Below, in pieces: positions 16,124 to 24,295 of a stretch of 64,000 nucleotides of DNA; position 1 is the first letter of the stretch; each line of letters opens with the position of its first letter. The position numbers and the translations under genes are program-made. The notes under the pieces were generated by a model. That model saw nothing but the letters and a program-made list of their open reading frames with translations, had not been told where the DNA came from and ran no database searches. This DNA is from Pseudolachnospira sp051055405. GTDB taxonomy: Bacteria; Bacillota; Clostridia; Lachnospirales; Lachnospiraceae. The DNA is taken from positions 868,001 through 932,000 of the forward strand of contig NZ_CP167068.1 in NCBI RefSeq assembly GCF_051055405.1, given 5' to 3'.

Positions 16124-16216
16124 AAAACGGGAAAAGAATGGATGTGATATGCCGGTCATTTTAAGGGATCATGGAAAGGCTGCAGGATAAACATTAAATT
16201 ATTTATATGATGGGTG

Positions 16217-16240
16217 TGGGCTATGCCATGCCCATTTTTT
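16217..16240 (+). terminator. terminator-like hairpin
   Basis: TGGGC / GCCCA around an 8-nt loop, extendable by flanking ATGGG, followed by T6. It closes the accessory block before the element's first backbone genes. Confidence 0.55.
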
Positions 16241-16484
16241 ATAAGAGGCGATTAAGCCTTCTCAGGCTTAATTGCCACAAAGCAGGAACAGGCTGGTGTG
16301 TCAAGGACGGCGAAGCCGGGAGTGGAGATTTTGCGAAGCAAAATACTACTCTGTATCCTTTACACATCAGACAGTTCCTGCTAACAGAAAAAACAACATA
16401 ACCCAATCATATTACAGGCATATGGAAGAAGAAAAATCCATGTGCTTTTTTTATATTTTCAAATTCAGGAAAGGATGAAAGCCT
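16241..16484 (+). other. gene-free leader of the backbone operon
   Basis: No convincing gene. It contains a compact inverted repeat, ATTTTGC-gaa-GCAAAAT (16328-16344), inside a longer imperfect stem (AGTGGAG ... ACTACT). Base composition changes here from the AT-rich block to the GC-richer backbone, so this may be the left edge of the conserved transfer backbone or a regulatory site for it. Confidence 0.4.
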
Positions 16485-17189
16485 ATGTATTTTGCAGAAA
16501 CAAAAACACTCAGGGAAATGGAACGGCTGATGCAGCGCATCCCGAATTTTCCGCAGAAAGGACACGGTATTGTCGTATTGAAAAGCGGAAACAGAATCCG
16601 TGACGATTGTATGTGCTGTATGCACCGCAGAGGAAGACCGCCGGATTATGAGTGCGGCTATGGCGAAAGCTCCTGCATTGCACAGAGGATCAAGCATGGA
16701 AATGCTTCTCCCTGCGAAGTGCTTGGGGAAACGCTGTACGCCGCGCTCTCTCCTCCATTTAAGAGGCGGCTGAATCAATATATCAAGGAAAGTGAGAGAA
16801 ACCCGATGGACTATCGAAATGAAACGCACCGCGCGGTATTTGAAGACTGCATCAAAAAAAGGGATCGGAACAACCAAGCCCTTATGTCCGCACTCTATCT
16901 GCTGACGGCTGACTTTATGCTATGGCGATCCGTCAAATACTGCGTCGTCAATAATGTCATTTGTTTTGAACAGATACACCTGCACGGAACAAACGCAGAC
17001 AGCTATCCCCTGTTTTGTGCGGCAAAGGACTTGTATCTCGGAACAGGCTGCCTTACCGTAAGCGACCTTGCCGATAAGTGTCTTGTGCCGCCGAAAGCCT
17101 TCCGGCTAATCTGCAATGCAATGGCAATCCGCCGCTTTGGACTCGGCGCAATCGCAGCCATGAAACGAGGTGATGAAGCATGGCATTGA
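16485..17189 (+). CDS. hypothetical element protein with cysteine cluster
   Basis: 234 aa, no named family recognised. A Cys cluster at about residues 43-65 (DDCMCCMHRRGRPPDYECG, then SSCIAQ) could bind a metal. The rest is helical with a Leu/Ala-rich C-terminal part. GGAAAGGATG precedes the ATG. It overlaps the next gene by 10 bp and is the first gene of a long run on the same strand, which suggests an early-transfer or maintenance operon of the element. Confidence 0.65.
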   Translation: MYFAETKTLREMERLMQRIPNFPQKGHGIVVLKSGNRIRDDCMCCMHRRGRPPDYECGYGESSCIAQRIKHGNASPCEVLGETLYAALSPPFKRRLNQYIKESERNPMDYRNETHRAVFEDCIKKRDRNNQALMSALYLLTADFMLWRSVKYCVVNNVICFEQIHLHGTNADSYPLFCAAKDLYLGTGCLTVSDLADKCLVPPKAFRLICNAMAIRRFGLGAIAAMKRGDEAWH

Positions 17190-18040
17190 TAGGTGCAGTC
17201 ATAACAAACAAAGGAAATACGCTCATAACAGAGCTGCCGAAGGATTATCTCCGTATTTATGAGGAACTTTGCTCCATCGGCTGCCGCAAGGCGCTCGAAA
17301 GGATTCCGCTGACCGATAACGAGGAAGACGATATCCGGGTTAAGCTCTATGCGGACAGCGATATCGGCAATCATCTGCTCTTCCTGTTGACCGAAAGCAG
17401 CACTCTGGCCGACGCCAATACCGCAGCCTATGCTGTGCTGAATGCAAGCGAAGATATCAAACAGGAATTAGAGCAGAATCTGCTGCACGACCAATATGCC
17501 AACACCGCAGAACTGCTCCGTGACATTAAGGATATGACCTACCAGACAGGACAGGTGAAAATGTCCTTCTTCTGCCCGCTTGACGGAAATATTGAGGATT
17601 CCGAATACGGCGGTACAACGCCTGTGGGAAACCTCTATCTGAAAAGCTATGAATGGGATATCCGTGAACTGCTGGAAATGGAGCAAGCGTCGCCGGAAGA
17701 CGAAATGGCGCGATTTTTTGATGATGACGATAACATCAAGAACAAACTCGTCTCCGCCGTATGGACTGTTGACGAATACAAAGATAAGCTGTACGGCAGG
17801 ATTGACTGTCGATTCAAGGAAGAACTAACAGAGGACGAAACAGAGACTTTCAAAGACTGGATTCTCGGACAGTGTTCGGACGGATTCGGCGAACATTTTG
17901 AGCAGCAGCCCATTCATACCGAGGACGGCGATCTGTTTGTTTCTTTCTGGAACAGCAGCGACAGTTATTTTCTCTGCACGGAGGATGAACTCGACGATTG
18001 CATCGAGGAATCACAGGGAATGCAGATGGGAGGGATATAA
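17180..18040 (+). CDS. hypothetical element protein with short Met-rich tail
   Basis: 286 aa, acidic and soluble, no named family recognised with confidence. Its general make-up resembles the 287-aa product encoded at 37568-38431: both have a beta-rich C-terminal half with Cys and acidic residues, and they may be distant paralogues. It ends with an acidic stretch (EDELDDCIEES) followed by QGMQMGGI, one of the Met-rich tails shared by several proteins of this element. The start overlaps the previous gene. Confidence 0.65.
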   Translation: MALIGAVITNKGNTLITELPKDYLRIYEELCSIGCRKALERIPLTDNEEDDIRVKLYADSDIGNHLLFLLTESSTLADANTAAYAVLNASEDIKQELEQNLLHDQYANTAELLRDIKDMTYQTGQVKMSFFCPLDGNIEDSEYGGTTPVGNLYLKSYEWDIRELLEMEQASPEDEMARFFDDDDNIKNKLVSAVWTVDEYKDKLYGRIDCRFKEELTEDETETFKDWILGQCSDGFGEHFEQQPIHTEDGDLFVSFWNSSDSYFLCTEDELDDCIEESQGMQMGGI

Positions 18041-18041
18041 A

Positions 18042-18722
18042 GTGGATAAGTCAAACGAAAGAAAGCCGCTGCGGATAAAGAATCTTGCGGAACTGAAACG
18101 AACCGTCAAGCCCGGCGTTGAAATGCTTACCACATCTCACGCTTACCATAAGGATATGATCGGGCTTATCCGTCAAGTGAAACAGGTACAGACCGTTGGA
18201 TTTTATTCGGTTGTTAAGGATCAGCCGAACCACCGATATTCTGTCTGCAATTATGGAAAGGGCTTTTTTACGCCGTTCGAAAAAGCCTCGGCATATATTT
18301 TTGACGGCGATACCATTTCACTGCTTGACACAAGAAAAAATGATGGCAGTATCCTTATGACCTTTCAGTTTTACGAGCAGAAACAAAAACAAGTGATCGA
18401 AAGCGAGGAAACGAACATGAACGAATTTGAACGCCTGCACCGCTTGGCGGAAAGGCACAGAGAAGCCTATCCGCCCGGAACACGGCTGGAACTCATCGAC
18501 ATGAATGATCCTTATGCGCCTGTGCCTTCCGGTACAAGAGGCACCGTGGATTTTATCGACGATATGGCGCAAATCCATATGAAATGGGATAACGGCAGGA
18601 CGCTTGCATTAAACAGCGACGAAGACTCTTTCCGCAGGCTGACGCAGGAAGAACTGGCAGAAGAACAGGAAACACAGGATGACGACATGGATGAGGACAG
18701 TTCCCCTGTCATGGGAATGTAG
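18042..18722 (+). CDS. DUF4314-domain element protein with acidic Met tail
   Basis: 226 aa from the GTG at 18042, which has GGGAGGG about 7 bp upstream. Longer in-frame extensions lie inside the previous gene. Residues about 155-205 form a DUF4314-like SH3-type domain (AYPPGTRLELIDMNDPYA, then GTRGTVDFIDDMAQIHMKWD). The C-terminus is a run of Glu/Asp/Gln and then SSPVMGM. DUF4314 is frequent in conjugative elements of Clostridia, and its function is unknown. It is cotranscribed with its neighbours. Confidence 0.75.
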   Translation: MDKSNERKPLRIKNLAELKRTVKPGVEMLTTSHAYHKDMIGLIRQVKQVQTVGFYSVVKDQPNHRYSVCNYGKGFFTPFEKASAYIFDGDTISLLDTRKNDGSILMTFQFYEQKQKQVIESEETNMNEFERLHRLAERHREAYPPGTRLELIDMNDPYAPVPSGTRGTVDFIDDMAQIHMKWDNGRTLALNSDEDSFRRLTQEELAEEQETQDDDMDEDSSPVMGM

Positions 18723-18733
18723 GAGGCGAAAAT

Positions 18734-18874
18734 TTGGAGATTCAGATTGAACTTTCAGAACCGGTGATAGAACTGCTTCTGCTGCAGGCGGCTGTGCAGG
18801 AAATCCCGGCAGAGGAAATCGTGGTCAGGGCAATTCAAAACTATATGAAACGAGGTGAGGACAATGCCGACTGA
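18734..18874 (+). CDS. small hypothetical protein, 46 aa, TTG start
   Basis: A short frame starting at TTG (18734) with a perfect AGGAGG at 18721-18726, 7 bp upstream. The product is an amphipathic acidic helix pair (EIQIELSEPVIELLLLQAA and AEEIVVRAIQNYM). It overlaps the start of the next gene, as translationally coupled small genes do. The size and composition would suit a small antitoxin-like or RHH-associated peptide, but no family is recognised. Confidence 0.55.
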   Translation: MEIQIELSEPVIELLLLQAAVQEIPAEEIVVRAIQNYMKRGEDNAD

Positions 18875-19319
18875 GGAAAAGAAAGGTATTACGGTCAAGG
18901 TGGACACCGGGCTTCACGCAGAGGTCAAGGAGTATATCGAAAGCCACGGCATGACAATGGCGGAGTTTGTATCGCTGGCATTACAGGACGAACTCCACCC
19001 TAAATTTAAGACGAAGGAGGATATGGGAAATATGAGAACTTTAGCATTTCAGGTACCGGACGATTTGTTCCGGCGAATCAAAGACTACCTACAGCGCAAC
19101 AACATGACGCAGAAAGAATTTATCATCGGGCTGATCGAAACCGAACTGGAACGGGATATGGCCGAGCGTGAGAGCGTAAACGACACACAGACGGACGATT
19201 CCGAACAGGCCGAAGAAGATACCGGGCAGGAAGAAACAGCCGCTGTAGACGATTTTGAGGACGATTCTGACGAGGATGAATCCGAAGATGAGGAACAGGG
19301 CTTCTCTATGGGAATGTGA
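18864..19319 (+). CDS. tandem ribbon-helix-helix protein with acidic Met tail
   Basis: 151 aa from the ATG at 18864 (Shine-Dalgarno GAGGTGAGG). Two similar segments follow each other: GITVKVDTGLHAEVKEYIES (about 8-45) and RTLAFQVPDDLFRRIKDYLQ (about 58-95). Each is a beta strand plus two helices like an Arc/MetJ RHH unit, so a single chain could act as its own dimer. After them comes a Ser/Glu/Asp-only linker of about 45 residues and the tail GFSMGM. It may bind DNA as a regulator or relaxosome helper. Confidence 0.7.
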   Translation: MPTEEKKGITVKVDTGLHAEVKEYIESHGMTMAEFVSLALQDELHPKFKTKEDMGNMRTLAFQVPDDLFRRIKDYLQRNNMTQKEFIIGLIETELERDMAERESVNDTQTDDSEQAEEDTGQEETAAVDDFEDDSDEDESEDEEQGFSMGM

Positions 19320-19360
19320 GGTGATATGGAAAGCAGATAGATAAAGGGAGTCGGATTGAA

Positions 19361-20467
19361 ATGGCAATCCGATTTTTTGATATGTTCGCAGGCATCGGCG
19401 GATTCCGTTCGGGACTGGAAGCGGCGGGAGGCTTTGATTGTGTCGGCCACTGCGAAATCGACAAATATGCAAACAAAGCCTATCACGCACTCTATGAACC
19501 GAAAGGAGAAATCTATTATGAAGACGCAACCAAAATCAACCCTGCCGAACTCCCCGACATCGACCTTATCTGTGCGGGATTTCCTTGCCAGAGCTTCTCA
19601 GTTGCGGGAAAGCGGCTCGGATTTGCAGATACAAGAGGAACTCTCTTCTTTGAAGTTGCCCGCATCGCTGATGAGAAACGACCTGCATTTCTTTTACTGG
19701 AAAATGTGCCGGGGCTGTTGTCGCATGACGGCGGCCGGACATTTGAAACCATCCTCTCCACGCTTGTTGAAATGGGGTATCATCCTGAATGGTGTGTGCT
19801 TAACAGCAAATATTTCGGAGTCCCCCAGCAGAGAAGGCGCCTGTACATTGTCGGACATCGTGACGGACGAGGCGCCGGAGAAATATTTCCTCTCGGAAGC
19901 GGCAATGCGGAAAATCTTAAGCAGCTTATACCCGGACCGCAGGGATCGAGAGTCTACAGCACCGACGGCGTAGCCTGTACGCAGTGTGCGGGATCGGGCG
20001 GCTGGGGAGGCAAAACGGGACTCTATTTTATTGACCTGAATCCCGAACCCGCTATTACCGATGAGGCAAGATGCCTGATCGCCCGCTACGACTCCGGCGT
20101 GGGAAATCACAAGGGCAGAAATTCCGGCATTCTTGTAGAGGATACGCCGCGAGCGATCCTGACGCCTGACCGTGAAACCGTCCGTCAGAACGGCAGAAGG
20201 ATGAAAGAGCCGGACGAGCCAATGTTTACAATCACGGCGCGGGACAGGCACGGCATTGTGCATCACGGCAGAATCCGAAAGCTGATGCCTATGGAATGCT
20301 GGCGGCTGCAGGGCTTTACGGACGAGCAGTTTCATAAAGCACAGGCCATCGGGCTTTCGGACGGGCATCTGTATAAGATGGCGGGAAATGCGGTAAGCGT
20401 ACCCGTTATCACCGCCATCGGCAAAAGAATAAAAGAAATCAATGACCGTTACGGCATTGTGAAATGA
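19361..20467 (+). CDS. DNA (cytosine-5)-methyltransferase, orphan
   Basis: 368-aa C5 methyltransferase. Motif I is FFDMFAGIGGFRSGLE (residues 5-20), the catalytic motif IV GFPCQSFS contains Cys76, motif VI is ENVPGLL (114-120), motif VIII is QQRRRLYIVG, and the late motif GNAVSVPV is present. Between motifs VIII and IX a target-recognition region of about 150 residues sets its specificity, which cannot be read by eye. No restriction endonuclease gene lies nearby, so it most likely protects the element from host restriction during transfer. It belongs to the polycistronic run. Confidence 0.93.
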   Translation: MAIRFFDMFAGIGGFRSGLEAAGGFDCVGHCEIDKYANKAYHALYEPKGEIYYEDATKINPAELPDIDLICAGFPCQSFSVAGKRLGFADTRGTLFFEVARIADEKRPAFLLLENVPGLLSHDGGRTFETILSTLVEMGYHPEWCVLNSKYFGVPQQRRRLYIVGHRDGRGAGEIFPLGSGNAENLKQLIPGPQGSRVYSTDGVACTQCAGSGGWGGKTGLYFIDLNPEPAITDEARCLIARYDSGVGNHKGRNSGILVEDTPRAILTPDRETVRQNGRRMKEPDEPMFTITARDRHGIVHHGRIRKLMPMECWRLQGFTDEQFHKAQAIGLSDGHLYKMAGNAVSVPVITAIGKRIKEINDRYGIVK

Positions 20468-20477
20468 GGTGAATCAC

Positions 20478-22037
20478 TTGGCAAAGCAAATGACCATTGA
20501 ACTTGTAACAGAATATGAAGGACTTGACGGCTATTATTACGCAGACCTTGATCTGCCCGCCGAGGATTACGCAATCCGGGACGCCCTGCAAAAAGCAAGG
20601 GCTGTTCTCAGACAGGACGGCTATCAGGAAATTTCCATCTTAAACTGTGACCTCCTGCCGGGACTTTCAGATGTCCGGCTGGATTCGCCTACGCTGGATG
20701 AACTGAACTTTTTTGCAAAGCGGCTGGATTCTCTGAATGATGAAGAACGGCTGGCGCTGCTGGCTGTTGCTCCCCGTGTCATACCCGATCATCCCGAAGG
20801 CGAACTTGTCAGCATGAAGGATTTAATCAACATGACTTATGGGCTTGATACCGTCATGATTGCTTCCAATGTGGGAAACGATGAGCAGCTCGGACAGTTT
20901 GTGGTGGAAAACGACCTGCATGAGGATGTTGCAAGTATTCCCGACAATGCGCTGTATCTGCTGGATCGAAAGCAGATCGGAAAGCTTCAGAGGGAAAATG
21001 ACGGCGGTGTGTTTATAAACGGCTGCTATGTGATTGCAGGAGATTATGAAATGCCGGAGGTGTATGACGGAAAAAACCTTCCCCATGAAGAAGCTTCCCA
21101 TTGGTTTGCTTTTCGATTGGAGGTTGCAGAGGCTCCCGTAAACAGCGCCGATGAAACCGCAGGCAGCGCCGAGTGGATTAGCCTGCCTACCAAGAAAGAA
21201 AAAGCCGATGAGATTGCGAAACGGCATAATGAGGCTTGTATTGAAGACTGTGTGTATTACGGTTTTGAATCATCTGTCCCGCAGATTACATCTGAAATGT
21301 TCGGAGACATGGCGGATTTTGATACGCTGAATACACTGGCACAGCGCATGGCGGAACTGTCTCCGCTGGATCAGATGAAATTCAAGGCAGTCTTGTCCGC
21401 AAATCCTCCGAAGGATACTCAGACCGCACTGGATACGCTGAAGCAGCTCGACCGCTATGAACTGTCCTATGATTCGGATTCAGCAGGCGTATTTTTCAAA
21501 GATTATCTGCGCCATTTTATGGACAGCCGTTTTGACAGCAGATGGCTGGATACTCTGCTCACACAGAACGAGGGCGAACTGCTGCTTCAAAAGCTCGGCG
21601 CCGCCGAGACGCCGTATGGCGTAATTTCCGCATGCGGACGCTCCCTGTATGAAATCGTCCCATTCGACGAGCCGGAAGCGAAGGAGCTGAAAACGCAGAC
21701 ATTGACCAACGAAAAATTGGATGTCATCGAGGTGCTTGACCGCAGGGCGTTATTCTCAAACGGCAGGCTTATGCCGGAGGAAATCCCCGAAGGACTGTAT
21801 GCCTACGATCTTAGGCACAGTGACGACGGCGGCCGATTCATCTCCATTGAGCCGAAGGTCGGCGTAAATCACGGCGGCACGGTGCTTATGAAGGAAATCC
21901 TCGATTTCGGAGAAAGCGGATATATCTCCTTCGAGGAAGATACCGATCCCAACTTTACAGGCTTATCGATGACGCCGCAGGAATTTGTCAATGAGGAACT
22001 CGAAGAAAATCAGGATTTCGAAGGGATGGTGATGTAG
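20478..22037 (+). CDS. polyvalent antirestriction-type protein with LPD28-like domain
   Basis: About 519 aa. The TTG at 20478 is preferred: GAGGTG lies 6 bp upstream, and the in-frame GTG at 20469 overlaps that site. The N-terminal part resembles ArdA-like antirestriction modules (YYADLDLPAEDYAIRDAL), the middle is a second repeat-like acidic helical region, and the C-terminal part (about 405-500) matches LPD28, a large-polyvalent-protein-associated domain (DVIEVLDRRALFSNGRL, EGLYAYDLRHSDDGGRF). It ends EELEENQDFEGMVM. Polyvalent proteins of elements are thought to enter the recipient with the DNA and counter its defences. Confidence 0.75.
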   Translation: MAKQMTIELVTEYEGLDGYYYADLDLPAEDYAIRDALQKARAVLRQDGYQEISILNCDLLPGLSDVRLDSPTLDELNFFAKRLDSLNDEERLALLAVAPRVIPDHPEGELVSMKDLINMTYGLDTVMIASNVGNDEQLGQFVVENDLHEDVASIPDNALYLLDRKQIGKLQRENDGGVFINGCYVIAGDYEMPEVYDGKNLPHEEASHWFAFRLEVAEAPVNSADETAGSAEWISLPTKKEKADEIAKRHNEACIEDCVYYGFESSVPQITSEMFGDMADFDTLNTLAQRMAELSPLDQMKFKAVLSANPPKDTQTALDTLKQLDRYELSYDSDSAGVFFKDYLRHFMDSRFDSRWLDTLLTQNEGELLLQKLGAAETPYGVISACGRSLYEIVPFDEPEAKELKTQTLTNEKLDVIEVLDRRALFSNGRLMPEEIPEGLYAYDLRHSDDGGRFISIEPKVGVNHGGTVLMKEILDFGESGYISFEEDTDPNFTGLSMTPQEFVNEELEENQDFEGMVM

Positions 22038-22038
22038 A

Positions 22039-22185
22039 ATGAGTGAGCTTGCATGGCTGCTGGCAGGGCTTCTGATCGGCGGCTGTATCACAGCGACGGT
22101 ACTCTGCTGTGTGCAGATTAACCGTATCAGTGCTTATGAGCAGGAAATCAGAAGGCTTCGGCAAAAGCTGAACGACAAAAATTAA
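22039..22185 (+). CDS. small single-pass membrane protein (DUF3789-like)
   Basis: 48 aa starting 1 bp after the previous stop. One hydrophobic helix (LAWLLAGLLIGGCITATVLCC) is followed by a charged coil (EIRRLRQKLNDKN). Short proteins of this form in Clostridia elements are often listed as DUF3789. The assignment is tentative. A terminator follows directly, closing the first part of the operon. Confidence 0.65.
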   Translation: MSELAWLLAGLLIGGCITATVLCCVQINRISAYEQEIRRLRQKLNDKN

Positions 22186-22188
22186 CGA

Positions 22189-22232
22189 GCCGGTATCAAT
22201 CGCCCTGAAAACGATTGGTATCGGCCTTTTTT
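22189..22232 (+). terminator. rho-independent terminator
   Basis: GCCGGTATCAATCG (22189-22202) pairs with CGATTGGTATCGGC (22212-22225, with G-T pairs), then C and T6. Confidence 0.85.
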
Positions 22233-22265
22233 ATTTCAGGGCGGTTGACGCCGCCAAAGGAGGTG

Positions 22266-23255
22266 GTGATTATCAAAAGCCCTGTCAGTTGGATGGGAAA
22301 CAAGACTTCCATCCTTCACATTTTATACGCTTTGTTTCCGCTGAGTTACGGGCGGTACATTGAGCCTTTCGGCGGATCGGGCGCCGTGCTGCTGGGCAAA
22401 GCTGTTCCCGACAAGTTTGAGGTGTATAACGACTATAACGCAAACCTTGTCAATCTGTTCCGCTGTATGCGTGACAGGCCAATGGAATTCATAAGGGAGC
22501 TTGGCTTTCTCAATTTAAACGCAAGAGACGATTTTGTCGTCCTCAAGCGCTTCTTTGAAAAGCAGGAATTTACCAACGAGTTTCTGAAACAGGAGCTTGA
22601 CCTGACGAGCATCCTGCTCCCCGCACCGAATGCGGCGGAAATCAGGCTGCTGTATAAGACGGCGAAGGAGGATTATGACCTGCGCCGTGCGGTGATGTTC
22701 TTAAAGCTCGTCCGCTACAGCTATTCCAGCGGCGGAAAATCCTATGCCTGCCAGCCGTTCAACATTGCCAGCCTGTTTTCACTGATTGAGCAGCTTGCAA
22801 AGCGGCTGGCAAACGCAATCATTGAAAATCAGGATTTCGAGGTGCTGATCCGGCACTATGACCGGCCGGACGCCTTTACCTACTGTGATCCGCCATATTT
22901 CACCAGCGAATATGTCTACGAGTGCGGCTTCACATGGGATGACCATGTCCGGCTTCACCGTGCGCTTGCAGAAACCAAAGGAAAATGGCTGGTATCCTAT
23001 AACGACTGCCCTGAAATTAGGGAGCTGTATCAGGACTACAATCAGTTCGGATTCAAGCGAATCCATTCGATGGTGCAGAAATACGAAGCCGGAAAGGAAT
23101 TCCCCGAACTGCTTATCGGAAACTATGATTTCTATGAACGGGAACGGCAGAAGGAAAGACAGCTCACTCTGTTTGAGACGGAAAACGAGCTAAGCCCTGC
23201 AGAAATCGAAAAAATCCTAAAGGAGTGTATCATATCATGCAAAATAAAAAAATGA
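22266..23255 (+). CDS. DNA adenine methyltransferase, D12 (Dam) class
   Basis: About 329 aa. The SAM-binding motif I region is PVSWMGNKTSILHILYALFP with FGGSGAVLLGK close behind, the catalytic motif is DPPYF (TYCDPPYFTSEY), and the family sequence VYNDYNANLVNLFRC is present. The start is uncertain: AAAGGAGG sits almost on top of the in-frame GTG at 22266, so GTG 22266 or a following non-AUG codon (ATT/ATC) is used. No partner endonuclease is present. Together with the cytosine methylase it would mark the element's DNA against host restriction. Confidence 0.9.
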   Translation: MIIKSPVSWMGNKTSILHILYALFPLSYGRYIEPFGGSGAVLLGKAVPDKFEVYNDYNANLVNLFRCMRDRPMEFIRELGFLNLNARDDFVVLKRFFEKQEFTNEFLKQELDLTSILLPAPNAAEIRLLYKTAKEDYDLRRAVMFLKLVRYSYSSGGKSYACQPFNIASLFSLIEQLAKRLANAIIENQDFEVLIRHYDRPDAFTYCDPPYFTSEYVYECGFTWDDHVRLHRALAETKGKWLVSYNDCPEIRELYQDYNQFGFKRIHSMVQKYEAGKEFPELLIGNYDFYERERQKERQLTLFETENELSPAEIEKILKECIISCKIKK

Positions 23256-23494
23256 AGCAAAACTTCGTGCTGCTTTCCATTCCCGCCAAAATGCTTGCGG
23301 CAACGGGGATTTTTGAAGGCGGCGGAATGAGGATGAGCGTGAAAGAAAACAGGCTCATTATTGAAAAGGCAGATGCGCCGGAGGACTTTGTCTGCGACGG
23401 CGATTGCGAGCATTGCCCGCTGAACGAGACAGACTGCGACGGAAACTGCGAGGACTGTCCCTGCAGCGAAGAATGTGAAGATGCGGAGGTGTGA
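23237..23494 (+). CDS. small protein with cysteine-rich C-terminus
   Basis: 85 aa. The N-terminal half (FVLLSIPAKMLAATGIFEGGGM) has a swapped-hairpin look like AbrB-type proteins. The C-terminal 35 residues carry eight cysteines in acidic CDGDCEHCPL-type repeats (CDGDCEHC, CDGNCEDC, CSEEC), suitable for binding metal. It overlaps the methyltransferase end and precedes the AbrB-type gene by 2 bp. Function unknown, possibly a regulator paired with the next gene. Confidence 0.65.
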   Translation: MQNKKMKQNFVLLSIPAKMLAATGIFEGGGMRMSVKENRLIIEKADAPEDFVCDGDCEHCPLNETDCDGNCEDCPCSEECEDAEV

Positions 23495-23496
23495 GA

Positions 23497-23808
23497 ATGG
23501 CAAATACCATGTACCGTATCCTCGGTAAGCGCGGACGCATCACCATTCCCTATGAAATGCGGCGGCGTGTCGGATTCAGTTATAACGATGTGCTGTCCTT
23601 TACGGAATCGGAAGATGGCAGGACTGTGCTTGTCAGGAGAGAAAAAATCTGCAACAACTGCAAGGACGATCCGCCCGGCGACAGTGTAAATGAGGTCACT
23701 TTGCTTGAATTCTTAGACGGGCTGTCCGATTCCGAGCAGCACGCCGCTTTAATTCATCTGTCGGTTAAGTGGGCGGAAAAGCAGGCGCCGGGCATCACTG
23801 CACAGTAA
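23497..23808 (+). CDS. AbrB/MazE-type DNA-binding protein
   Basis: 103 aa from the ATG at 23497 (GGAGGTG 6 bp upstream; the in-frame GTG at 23491 is too close). Residues 5-48, YRILGKRGRITIPYEMRRRVGF, form the SpoVT/AbrB swapped-hairpin DNA-binding domain. Two cysteines follow (CNNC) and then a helical C-terminal domain. Proteins of this fold serve as transition-state regulators or as MazE antitoxins. The only MazF-type toxin of this element is 37 kb away, so a toxin pairing is speculative. Confidence 0.8.
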   Translation: MANTMYRILGKRGRITIPYEMRRRVGFSYNDVLSFTESEDGRTVLVRREKICNNCKDDPPGDSVNEVTLLEFLDGLSDSEQHAALIHLSVKWAEKQAPGITAQ

Positions 23809-23829
23809 ACATGAACAGGAGGAAAAGCT

Positions 23830-24216
23830 ATGGCAGCAAAGAAACAAGCAGCTCCCGCAAAGGAGCAGAAGCAAAAGAATCCGTCTATACAGGTGCGGAT
23901 CGACAGGTTGAATGATTATGAAGGAAGTAGCGTAAAAGCGTTTGCCAGCGCCAACATCGGCGGCGCCTTCGCCATCCACGGCATCCGTGTCGTGGATTCA
24001 CAGAAAGGCTTGTTCGTCTCCATGCCCCAGAACAGCTATAAGGACGGAAACGGCAATACCAAATACAGCGATATCTTTCATGCAATAACCGCCGAGGCAA
24101 GAAATGAGCTTAACGAAAAGGTCACAGAAGCATATGAACAGGCGCTTCAGGAACAGCAACAGCAGGATGAGACTGAGGCAGAAAGCGAATCACAGGACAT
24201 GGCGCCGAGTATGTAA
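23830..24216 (+). CDS. SpoVG-family protein with Met-ending acidic tail
   Basis: 128 aa. The SpoVG core lies at about residues 18-95: IQVRIDRLNDYEGSSVKAFA, GAFAIHGIRVVDSQKGLFVS and MPQNSYKDGNGNTKYSDIFHAI. SpoVG binds nucleic acid and regulates many genes in Firmicutes, and element-borne copies are common near single-strand DNA functions. Unlike chromosomal SpoVG (about 95 aa), this one has an Ala/Lys/Gln-rich N-terminal extension and a Gln/Glu-rich tail ending QDMAPSM. GGAGGAAAAGCT precedes the ATG. Confidence 0.85.
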   Translation: MAAKKQAAPAKEQKQKNPSIQVRIDRLNDYEGSSVKAFASANIGGAFAIHGIRVVDSQKGLFVSMPQNSYKDGNGNTKYSDIFHAITAEARNELNEKVTEAYEQALQEQQQQDETEAESESQDMAPSM

Positions 24217-24295
24217 CTTTTTCTGAAATCTCGCAGAAATGTCTGGACTTTTGCGTTTTTCTCGGTATGCTTGTGGTAAAGGACGGTGATCAAGT

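Noticed and set aside
16207..16401. 64-codon frame after the gene remnant
   Set aside because: It begins inside a terminator hairpin, lacks a ribosome binding site and has no family resemblance.
23497..23808. MazE antitoxin paired with the MazF toxin
   Set aside because: The fold would allow it, but the genes are 37 kb apart and the AbrB-type gene lies in a different operon, so no pairing is claimed.
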